A DNA stretch of 40,111 nucleotides, from NCBI GenBank assembly GCA_034096865.1, contig JAWQFJ010028216.1, forward strand, positions 7,501 to 47,611, read 5' to 3'. The notes beneath the pieces are model-generated. The model saw only the letters and a program-made list of their open reading frames with translations. It was not told where the DNA came from and made no database searches. The stretch is from Theodoxus fluviatilis. Taxonomy: Eukaryota > Mollusca > Gastropoda > Cycloneritida > Neritidae. Made by a program: the position numbers and the translations under genes. Shown here piece by piece: positions 29,482 to 37,302 of this stretch; position 1 is the first letter of the stretch, and each line of letters starts with the position of its first letter.

Positions 29482-31082
29482 GCTATATTCCTACAATGTG
29501 ATTCAATATCAGGCAAGCACACTGCTAATTTGTAAACCATTAAATTAGAGGTACCAAGCAAAATGTGATGAAAATTGAGACTACTCCAGTGTATGATTTG
29601 AATATCAGGGCAGTATTGAAAAATAATTTAATTTTGTTTTGTTTGGTTGAATAGTTTTAGTTTTTACTTGCATAACTATAAGAGTAACTGATTTATTTTT
29701 TCAGATCATGCCCCGCGATCGGTTCCTTGCTATCCTGACGTTTTGGCACCTTGCTGACAACACACAGATGTCTGCTGCTGATGAGACAAAATCTTCAAAA
29801 TCAGGAAGCTTTTCAATCATCTTTGTGATAGATTCCAGGAATGTTACTCTCCAGGACAGAACTTGGCTGTAGATGAGAGCAGCATGCCGTGGAGGGGGCG
29901 TGTATCCTTCAGACAGTTCATACCGAATAAGCCTCTCCAGTATGGCTTGAAGTTGTACTGCTGCTGTGAATCAAAGAGTGGCTACATCTGCAATATGAAG
30001 CTCTACACTGGAAAGGAGGGTGGGTCAGTGGAACATGGGCATGGCTCAAATGTGGTCAAGTATGTGACAAGAGATTTCATGCAGCTGGGCCACACCATCT
30101 ACATGGATTCCTTCTTTTCCAGTGTTGCTCTGTTCCAAGACCTGCTTCAGTCTGGCACCACAGCTTGTGGAACAGTCCTTCGACACAGGAGGGGAAACCC
30201 ACCTTCCCTCAAAAGTAAATCCCTGAAGCTGGAGAAGGGACAAAGTGTTGTGAGGCAGAAGGGGAAAGTGGTGGCCATGCATTACCATGACAGGAAGGGC
30301 TGCATGCTTCTAAGCACAGTCCACAATGCTGCTCCAGTGCCAACTGGGAAGAGGAAGAGAGGCAGAGATGGCAGGGAAGTGGAGATTGTCAGGCCTGCCA
30401 TGGTTCACATGTACAATTGACTCTCTAGACCAGAATCTGAGCTACTATGCGTTCAATCGCAAAACAATGAAATGGTGGAAGAAAGCAGCGACACATCTCA
30501 TTCACATGGCAAAGGTGCAAGCCCACATCCTGTACAGAATATCAGGGAAGAGACTCTCAAGTGGACTTCACTCTCCAACTCATCCTAGAGCTTGTAGATG
30601 TGACACCAACACAAGCACCACTACTACCCCTTGGGCCCGCTGAACCATCTCCTGGAATATCAAGGCAAGGACAGCAGACATCACCTGGGCCTGCTGGACC
30701 ATCACCCAGGCCCTCTACCTCTACTGACCAGCCAGCTGAGGAGCATCAGCCTTCCCAGCTGCCAGGAGCTGGGGAACCTTCAAGTGAGCCCTCCAGTGAG
30801 GAACCTCCCCAGAAGAGGAAGAAAGTGGCATTACCAATGCCATATGAAAGGTTGGAGCACTCCAGGAATACTCATTATCTGAAAGAGATTCCATCAACTG
30901 CCAAGAAGGCCAAGCCAACCAAGATCTGTGTCTGCTGCTCTGTCTACAACAGAAGGACAAAGCAGTACACTCACAGGAAGGAATCACGTTTCCAGTGCAT
31001 TAAATGTGGATTGGCATTGTGTGTCACCCCCTGTCACATGGTGTTCCACTCTGTGCATGACTACCAGCGAGACGTGTGGTGA
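28726..31082 (+). pseudogene. piggyBac transposase pseudogene
   Basis: ATG 28726 opens a frame stopped at codon 10 (TGA 28753-28755). It then reads an acidic N-terminus (DSESDDDFEDALSDFDPEST), an Arg/Ser segment and the first transposase domain to FFPK. 29362-29704 looks like an intron (GT...TTTTTTCAG) containing a (TC)n tract. Exon 2 has MPRDRFLAIL, a one-base frameshift near 29790, AVDESSMPWRGR (first catalytic Asp), YMDSFFSS (second Asp) and a break at 30420 just before the third-Asp region (SLDQNLSYYAFNRKT). A further shift near 30560 leads to a Pro/Ser linker and a Cys-rich C-terminal domain (CVCC...CIKC...C...C). At least four lesions make it inactive. Confidence 0.9.
29399..29479. repeat. 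(TC)n microsatellite in the transposase intron
   Basis: About 40 perfect TC units inside the putative 343-base intron of the piggyBac transposase. Confidence 0.97.
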
Positions 31083-31168
31083 CGTCTGCATGTACCAGAT
31101 CCTGGAGAAGGTGGGGTAGACTCTGATTATTGACTTGAGCAACCCTGATCATTGATGCTGCATGACTT

Positions 31169-31200
31169 TGGGGGTGGGGGTGGGGGTGGGGGTGGGGGGG
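31169..31200 (+). repeat. (GGGGGT)n tract, G-quadruplex candidate
   Basis: Five consecutive G5-7 runs separated by single T on the + strand, in the piggyBac 3' region. It meets the usual four-G-run, one-base-loop pattern. Confidence 0.85.
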
Positions 31201-31465
31201 TTAATGGATGGTGGAGTTGAGGGTGGGGAGTGGGTGGGTGTTTTTATCATTTACTCAGTATCTGCTTGCCAAACCAGACATTTTCAGTCATTCTGTAGAA
31301 TAACTGCTTCCCCTCTAGTTGCTGAAGATATGTAGAACTTATGATAGTTATATTCTCTATTCCATGCCCCATCCTGAGCAGATAAGTTGTTCTGTTCTCT
31401 GAACATTCATAATTACCAGGCTCAAGGTCACTGGATGCTCAGGTCTCTTCACCATTCAGAATGGA

Positions 31466-32505
31466 TGATCTTATTCTTTGTTGTGCTTTCTATGCTTGTA
31501 ACATATTGTTTTTGCGTTCTGTGCAAAAAATATGCAATTTTTCACCATTTGTGGTAGTGTATTTGGTGTTAGAATTACAGAGTTTGCATGTTTTCCTCCA
31601 TTTATCTCCCTTTTCAAGATCGCTGTATTGTTGTTTCCATGGCAACCTAGAAAAAAACATAAGCATGTGAAGCAGTCATCATTTATCTGTTGTATCCTCA
31701 AGTTTCATGAAGATTGGAGCTCAACTAAGGCAGTTAGAGGCATTTGTTTGAGGGTGAACAATTTGTGTGAACATTACGAGGTTGATTTTCACATTTGGGG
31801 GTTCATATGTTTCTATAGAAGGTGTTCTCATCACTCAGTAAGCAAGGTAATACTTTTTGTTGTGCTTTCTATGCTTGTAACGTATTGTTCTTGCCTTCTG
31901 TGCTAAAAATCTGCAATTTTAAACCATTTTTGGTAGTGTTTTTGATGTTAGAATTACAGAGTTTGCATGTTTTCCCCCGTTTATGTCTTTTTTCAATATG
32001 GCTGTGTTGTTGTTTCCATGGCAACCTAGAAAAAAAACATGTGAAGCAGTCATCATTTATCTGTTGTATCCTCAAGTTTCATGAAGATTGGAGCTCAAAT
32101 AAAGCAGTTAGAGGCATTTGTTTGAGGGTGAACATTTTGTGTGTTACGAGGTTGATTTTCACATTTGGGGGTGCATATGTTTAGAAGGTGTTCTCATCAC
32201 TCCGAGGGCTTGATTATATTCTTGGTTGTATTTTCTCTGCTTGGAACATGTCATTCTTGTGTTTTATTGTAATAAATTTTTAATTGCTACTATTATTTTA
32301 ATGTTTTTGATGTTAGAATTACAGAGTTTGCATTGTTTCCCCGCAATTATCTCCCTTTTAAAGATGGCTGCATTGTTGTTTCCATGACAACAATAAAATG
32401 AACACCACAGATAGAAGCAATGATCAATTATCTCCTATGTCCTCAAGTGTCATGAAGATTGAAACTCATACAAGAGAGTTATTGAACATTTTCTAACCTT
32501 ACCTG
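31466..32505 (+). repeat. Three tandem copies of a 365-380 bp unit in the piggyBac 3' region
   Basis: Starts near 31468, 31849 and 32214. Shared landmarks are TTAGAATTACAGAGTTTGCA, TTGTTTCCATGGCAAC (diverged to CATGACAAC in copy 3) and TCAAGTTTCATGAAGATTGG. Copies 1 and 2 are close; copy 3 is older. The third copy ends near the terminal inverted repeat. Confidence 0.88.
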
Positions 32506-32584
32506 AGTTTTAGCATTTTTGAGTTGGCAACCCCAGGTGGGAGCTGCTGTTTTGAGTTGGCGACTTCAGTCAGAAAAGGGTTAA

Positions 32585-33193
32585 GTCTTCTGGTACTATA
32601 AAATAGAATGGCCACAGATAAGTATAAAGATCTCAGAATCCACAACCAGGCCCAGTACTTACTAAAATGGGCTATAGTTGGATTTCGCATGAGGCACAAC
32701 ACAACTCGCCCCATGATGCAGAGTCACAAATATTCATTTCGTGTTTTTGTTACATGTTCTACATAAACTCTGAGGCTGTTTTATCTCTCCTGTGTGACTT
32801 TGTAAGGACTTGCAAGCATGCTTTTGAAAAAATGCAAAAGAAAGGTAAGATGATTAAACCAATTCCACTGAGGATTAATTTGTATTTGTTGTTGACTACT
32901 GAGTATGGGTGTACAAGCCTTAGGAGTGTAGCAGGAGACATCGTTTTGGCTAATGAGGAACTGTGCCAAGATACGCTAAGTGCTGTTGTTTGTATTAATT
33001 GATGAGTGATTAATTTGGTCCTCCTGTCAGCTAATGTCCCTCTGTATATACTTATGCATGTGGACAAACTGATTGAAGAGAGTGCTAGTCAAATGCATGC
33101 CACCCCAAGTATACCCAGATTCTATTGTATGTTCCTTGGAGACCACAACTGTTAAGAGGATAAGTGATTGTCTAATGCCAAATGTCTGAAAAA
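32585..33193. other. Intron 9 DNA, nothing recognised
   Basis: A + frame (32667-33002, 111 codons) and its minus shadow show no family motif. No repeat identified. Confidence 0.45.
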
Positions 33194-33672
33194 CTAACTC
33201 GATGACGATGCACCGCATCATATGATGCGGTGAGGTGAGCAGGGGTTGACGACGCACCGCATCATATGATGCAGTGCTTATGTAAATTTCTTGTGCGTGT
33301 TGTGAGGGGCTCTTAACCAATCGAGGTAGTCTAGTTCTCTTATAAGATAGTGAGGAACATTGTAGATCATCTGTGTCTCTGAATTTGAAGAGGATAAGGC
33401 TCTGCCAGACTTTGTTTACACATGTGGCAAGGGGGCGATTTTAACGCTAAATCGCAATGGCGTCGCAGCAGGACGATGATTAGGATTTTGTTGAAATTGC
33501 TATGGAAGAAGGATCACATGAGGAGGACGATGTGCTCCTTTTTTCCGAAGAGGACCAAGATGAAAAAGATGCAGTTTTAGAGGAGCAGATCCTAGATATA
33601 GTGCAGGAACTGCTGACCGAAGAAGAGGAATTGGAAACTGATCCGTACATGTTGTCAGCTGAGCAAGCTTGA
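33194..33672 (+). mobile_element. Probable second piggyBac-like 5' end
   Basis: Two copies of a 22-base palindrome lie 44 bases apart (33211-33232 perfect, 33255-33276 with one mismatch); the half site is CACCGCATCAT. After a leader comes ATG 33457 with an acidic frame. This mirrors the element at 28508 (paired palindromes 43 bases apart, then an acidic N-terminus). No transposase core or right end is found, and the TTAA border is unclear. The family call is inference. Confidence 0.5.
33457..33672 (+). pseudogene. Acidic transposase-like N-terminal frame with stop
   Basis: ATG GCG opens MASQQDDD, then TAG at 33481-33483, then about 62 codons rich in Glu and Asp (DFVEIAMEEGSHEEDDVLLF and onward) to TGA. 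Acidic N-termini of this form precede the DNA-binding domain in piggyBac transposases. Nothing downstream encodes the catalytic domain. Confidence 0.45.
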
Positions 33673-33843
33673 TTAGTATTTTTTTAACAATTTCTGTAAA
33701 AATGCCCAGAAACATGCGTCTCCAGTCAATACGAGCTAAAAATAGTGCCGTCTTCAATGAGTTAAGCATACATTGGCATATTGCCTTTCTACGCCCCTGT
33801 CTGCCATTCCCATTGTATGGCCAGCTTCACCCCAGCTTCTCGC

Positions 33844-34010
33844 CCCCAGTGGGTTAGGGGTAAGAATAGACCCACCTTGTAAGAGGCAAACAACTAAGGA
33901 CATCGTGACTTGATTTGCATTTACTCAGTTCTAGTGATTTTTGTGCTTAATGGCCTTACATAGCCTACAGAGGCTGATAGGTGGTAAAACTCCATCCATC
34001 CATCCCCAGC
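33844..34010 (+). mobile_element. SINE copy 5
   Basis: CCCCAGTGGGTTAGGGGTAA head, AAGAGGCAAACAACTAAGG middle, ATGGCCTTACATAGCC, GGCTGATAGGTGGTAAAAC and a (CATC)n tail. Head to tail with copy 6, about 10 bases apart. A short internal deletion follows the AGACCCACC motif. Confidence 0.85.
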
Positions 34011-34015
34011 TGCTC

Positions 34016-34212
34016 CGCCCCCTGTGGGTTGGGGGTTACAAGAATAGACCCACCGCGTCTCCCTATGCGTCAAATAACTAGGGACATTATGACTTGATTT
34101 GCGTTTACTCTTAACTGTTCTTGTGACTTTCGTGCTTAATGGCCTTATACAGCCTACAAAGGCTGATAGGCCGTAAAACACCATCCATCAGTCCTTCCAT
34201 CCATCCATCCCT
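34016..34212 (+). mobile_element. SINE copy 6
   Basis: CCCCCTGTGGGTTGGGGGTT head, CCCACCGCGTCTCCC, AAATAACTAGGGAC, TTACTCTTAACTGTTC, GGCTGATAGGCCGTAAAAC and a (CATC)n tail with interruptions. One of the least degraded copies, along with copy 4. Confidence 0.88.
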
Positions 34213-34479
34213 ACCTGGTCCTCTTATGTTTCCCTCTGCAGATCCATTGTTCAAAATTATTCTGCCCAGTACCACATTTGGGAGTGTTACTTGATGTGCT
34301 TTATGTCATCATAGATTTGTTTGGGAGGAAAATTGGAGAGCTAGCCCACACTGTTTTTAGGAGTCAAGAAGCAATGTGGGAATAGCGTGAAGAATTTAAT
34401 GAATTGTAGTGATAAAAAAACAAGTCTAGTTCTGGAATCATGAACTCTTTGTCCACACCTTGGCATGTCCTGATTTCAG
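34213..34479. other. Intron 9 end, nothing recognised
   Basis: No repeat seen; ends in the acceptor before exon 10. Confidence 0.5.
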
Positions 34480-34621
34480 ATCAGCCTTCAACACGCTGCC
34501 TTTGGAAAGAACGCTGCGGAAAAGGAAACGAGCGTGGGAGAGCTTACCAATGAAATCAACATCATTAGGAGGCAGCTGAAACACCCAAATGTCGTGCGCT
34601 ACTATCGGACGTTCATTGAGA
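34480..34621 (+). CDS. nek10: NEK10 exon 10 of window (kinase N-lobe, alphaC)
   Basis: 142-base exon between GTCCTGATTTCAG and GTGAGT, starting in phase 0 and ending with one base. It reads ISLQHAAFGKNAAEKETSVG, ELTNEINIIRRQLKHPNVVR and YYRTFIE. The Glu of NEINII is the expected alphaC partner of the Lys in exon 9, and HPNVVRYYRTF is the beta4 region with the NEK10-type spacing. Confidence 0.96.
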
Positions 34622-35189
34622 GTGAGTTGTTGAATAACCCTGCTGTGTGTTTGTTGCAAAGCATAAATTGTTGCCACGTTGGAGCATTTTTTAATCTGTC
34701 AAAAGTACATTTTAGCTTCTGATTCCCAAAACTATTTTATTATAAAAGGTATGTCCAGAAATAAATCACTAGAAAATAACATAGAACCCATAAAAATACA
34801 AAAGTAAATATTTTCTTCAAGAAGAATGATTGGAGAACCCAATCTAAAACAATATCAAGGTCATCAAGGGCAGATAAATAATTATTAAGGGGGGATAACT
34901 TTGATTTTGTTACAGTTCACATCTAAGGAGAATATTCTGAGTAGGTCCATACTGGCTGAGGTATAGGAGAATAGCCTGTGTTGAATGTGGTATCAGTTAC
35001 AACTTGCAGCATTTGAGCCTACCTCTTACTGAAAGCCCCACACAACTTGATTGAAAACTCGCACAACCACATCCACTTTCTTTTGATGTACTATCGCATT
35101 TTCTTGTTTACTGTTTGAGCCATTTTCAACAGCAAGATCGTTAATCACATCGCTATTGCCTCCTTTTGCTCTTGCAGTCAATGATGAAC
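34622..35189. other. Intron 10 start, nothing recognised
   Basis: AT-rich. A minus-strand frame from 35352 runs into 35026 from the foldback arm without a known domain. Confidence 0.45.
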
Positions 35190-35205
35190 CTGTCTCTTGG
35201 TAAAT

Positions 35206-36075
35206 CCAAAGATTATAGGTTACACAAAGATAGTTCATTAGCTCATTGTTGTGAGGATCGAGACACGTTGCGCCCCAAGCGGGAATGAATATGGGTGAAT
35301 CAAGGGAAGTAATCACACCGCTTACAGACATGTAAAACTGCTTGTTTGTCAACGCATTTCTGATGCGTTCCGATCATGTTTGTGAATAAATTTACGGTGT
35401 AATGTGTAATAAAATGATTTGCTGCAATAATGGGGGTGTTTTGGCTTTGTTTTTTGTAGCAGGCGTTGTGAAATCGAAATATTTGGTTCATCGAAATGAA
35501 TGGTTCTGCGCATGTCCGTGAGCCTATCGTCTGTTTAAACATTGCTCTGTCAGTGGAGACGCTACTGACTTCGCACACAAAGATAGTTCATTAGCTCATT
35601 GTTGTGAAGGAATATGGGACGCCAAAAACATGGCGGAAAAACACAGGATTGCGTATTGCCACTGCAACGCTATTAACTGTGGCAACAACAGAAAGAAACG
35701 CCCAGAGCTTTCATACTTCAGGTCTCCACTGACAGAGCAATGTTGAAACGGACTATAGGCTCACGGACATGCGCAGAACCATCCATTTTGATGAACCAAA
35801 TATTTCGATTTCACAACGCCTGCTACAAAAAACAAAGCCAAAACACCCCCATTATTGCAGCAAATCATTTTATTACACATTACACCGTAAATTTATTCAC
35901 AAACATGATCGGAACGCATCGACAAACAAGCAGTTTTACATGTCTGTAAGCGGTGTGATTACTTCCCTTGATTCACCCATATTCATTCTCGCTTGGTACG
36001 CTGCGTTTCCGAGCGTCTTGTAACTTTATATAGCAAAAGCTCGGCATGAGCTATCTTTGTGTAACCTATAATCTT
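35206..36075. mobile_element. Foldback element with about 280-bp arms and THAP-like loop
   Basis: 35275-35560 is nearly the reverse complement of 35722-35996 (one 11-base indel near 35360). A further outer inverted match (AAGATTATAGGTTACACAAA) joins about 35207 to about 36074. CACAAAGATAGTTCATTAGC also occurs directly at 35222 and 35575. The loop 35561-35721 holds an ATG and a zinc-finger-like start. The long arms and the unique loop suggest an inverted internal duplication of a transposon carrying a THAP protein. Confidence 0.75.
35630..35746 (+). pseudogene. THAP-like zinc-finger N-terminus, truncated
   Basis: ATG 35630 opens MAEKHRIAYCHCNAINCGNN, then RKKRPELSYFR and a stop at 35744-35746. 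The early Cys pair with C-N-A-x-N-C-G-N-N-R and the following L-S-Y-F-R match the start of THAP domains (C2CH DNA-binding fingers found in P-element-type transposases and many animal genes). The downstream Cys-x2-His half is absent. The frame runs into the right arm of the foldback, where it stops. Confidence 0.55.
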
Positions 36076-36451
36076 TGGTAAATCCATCAGAAAATTAATA
36101 TCTTCATCCATGGAAGATCATCTAATTGTCATTTGGATGCAGTGCATCAGTTCATGCACAGCAAAATGAAAAAACTGCTTTAAAATAAATCAAATACTTC
36201 GCTCAAAGTAAACAAAGGCTGCAGCCAAAAGCGGACTCTAATGCTTGGTCATGTGACCCCAAATCATGTGACCTTGGACCATTAAGCTATTCATTGACCC
36301 ACTGAACACTAACTCTCAGACAGCAGGCTAGATCTTCGGTCAGGAAAAAAAGGCCTAAACAAAGGGGAATGTGAGTGGCTGGGCAGTCTTCTGTCTGGTT
36401 TTTTAGAATTCATCGATTCACTGAGAAAACATAAGTTAAATGGGGTTAATT
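36076..36451. other. Intron 10 DNA, nothing recognised
   Basis: No coding motif or repeat identified. Confidence 0.45.
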
Positions 36452-36572
36452 GGTAGCCTCTTTGGTTGCCTGGGGCGGCCCCTGGCTGCGCTACTGGAGC
36501 AGGCCCTGAAAGCCCAGCAGCCAGGGGTTCCCGCTGGTGAGGGGGGCATCCAGCAGCTCTGGCCTTGTTACA
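36452..36572 (+). repeat. Dispersed GC-rich repeat, copy 3
   Basis: GGTAGCCTCTTTGGTTGCC, CTACTGGAGCAGGCCCTGAA and GGGGGGCATCCAGCAGCTCT match copies 1 and 2. It ends about 20 bases before exon 11, leaving only a short unique stretch for the splice acceptor. Confidence 0.78.
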
Positions 36573-36592
36573 CTCTGGTTTTGTGTTGACAG

Positions 36593-36714
36593 ATGACAAG
36601 CTGTACATAGTGATGGAGCTGATTGAGGGAGCTCCCCTTCAGGAACACTTCAACTCTCTCAAGGAGAAGAAGGCCAAGTTTGAGGAAGGACGAATTTGGA
36701 ACATCTTCATTCAG
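36593..36714 (+). CDS. nek10: NEK10 exon 11 of window (hinge region)
   Basis: 122-base exon between TTTTGTGTTGACAG and GTACAA. Two bases complete the Asn codon from exon 10; it then reads DKLYIVMELIEGAPLQEHFN and SLKEKKAKFEEGRIWNIFIQ, ending in phase 0. YIVMELIEGAPL is the hinge and the start of alphaD, with Met as gatekeeper-side residue in the YIVME pattern of NEK10. The catalytic HRD and DFG exons are not in the window. Confidence 0.97.
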
Positions 36715-36757
36715 GTACAACGATTACCCATGTTCACTGGGAAAGACCTACATCCAT

Positions 36758-36842
36758 AGGTCCTCATGTGGGTTGGGGGTAAAAATACACCTCCCTTTGC
36801 CGTTCATAAGAGGCGAATAACTAGGGAAGTCATGACTTGAGG
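36758..36842 (+). mobile_element. SINE copy 7, 3'-truncated
   Basis: Head ATGTGGGTTGGGGGTAAAAA and middle AAGAGGCGAATAACTAGGG to CATGACTTGA. The last half and the CATC tail are missing. It begins about 44 bases after the exon 11 donor. Confidence 0.78.
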
Positions 36843-37302
36843 TCTTAGGCTACCTTGAAAATTTATGATTTTCTCAGAATTATGAGTTTAAGACGCCACA
36901 AAGTCTCAGCTATGCATGGATGTAAACAATAAACTTGTCAAGTTGGCGAAAAATGATGAAAATTGTCATTTATTATGCATGGTATAAACATTTCTTGTGC
37001 TGTCAAATCAGCTGATGACCTAATTAATATTTAGTAACTCATAACTTCACTATTTTGCATCATAGAAACTTAATTCTTTCACCAAATTGCTCCATTTTCA
37101 TCACCGTTTTATGTTTGAAACGATCCCTATATTTTCCTATGGATGAATTTCATTGGATGATCAGAGTATTATAATGAGCTGAAGGGTCTTATAAGGCAAT
37201 CAGCACAAAGTTAACAGTGACATTTGGCTGGTGTCAACTTCCGCTTTTTACGCGCTTTGTGAACGCTGCAACTGCCAAGTCTATTTGAATGCAGAGTGCA
37301 AG
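36843..37302. other. Intron 11 DNA before the Mutator-like gene
   Basis: AT-rich; presumably includes the 5' part of the transposon, but no terminal repeat could be identified by eye. Confidence 0.4.

Larger units (their letters stand above)
28508..32580 (+). mobile_element. piggyBac-family element with TTAA target duplication
   Basis: 12-bp terminal inverted repeats CCCTTTTCTGAC (28508-28519) and GTCAGAAAAGGG (32569-32580) are flanked by TTAA at 28504-28507 and 32581-32584. Near the left end GGCTAACGAGTATTCTCG occurs twice, 43 bases apart, each with a near-palindromic ACGAGTATTCTCGT core. It carries a broken piggyBac transposase and a triplicated 3' region. The 4.1-kb size exceeds the usual 2.5-3 kb, because of the repeats and an intron-like tract. 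Confidence 0.92.
7517..36714 (+). other. NEK10 gene, partial (11 internal coding exons)
   Basis: NEK10 is a serine/threonine protein kinase of the NIMA family with armadillo-type repeats N-terminal to a central kinase domain; in vertebrates it is linked to the G2/M DNA-damage response and motile cilia. Eleven exons here translate without a stop and in matching phase into 426 codons. Recognition features, in order, are an ARM-like leucine-rich helical region (exons 1-8), a conserved block with FRALR and FSMERNR (exon 8), the glycine-rich loop GSGAFGSVYKV and Lys of MALKE (exon 9), the alphaC Glu in NEINIIRRQL and the HPNVVRYYRTF strand (exon 10), and the hinge YIVMELIEGAPL (exon 11). The start codon, the N-terminus and the HRD, DFG and C-terminal regions lie off the window. 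Introns reach about 7.3 kb and are filled with mobile elements. The identification rests on remembered family sequence, not a search. Confidence 0.93.

Noticed and set aside
31461..32184. Hydrophobic + frames of 120-124 codons as genes
   Set aside because: They arise from two copies of the tandem repeat in the piggyBac 3' region, with frame and sequence drifting between copies.
32667..33002. 111-codon + frame as a small gene
   Set aside because: No motif, no homology recognised, and an equally long minus-strand frame overlaps it.
34438..34677. Minus-strand frame over NEK10 exon 10
   Set aside because: Shadow of the exon; the plus strand carries kinase signatures with correct phase.
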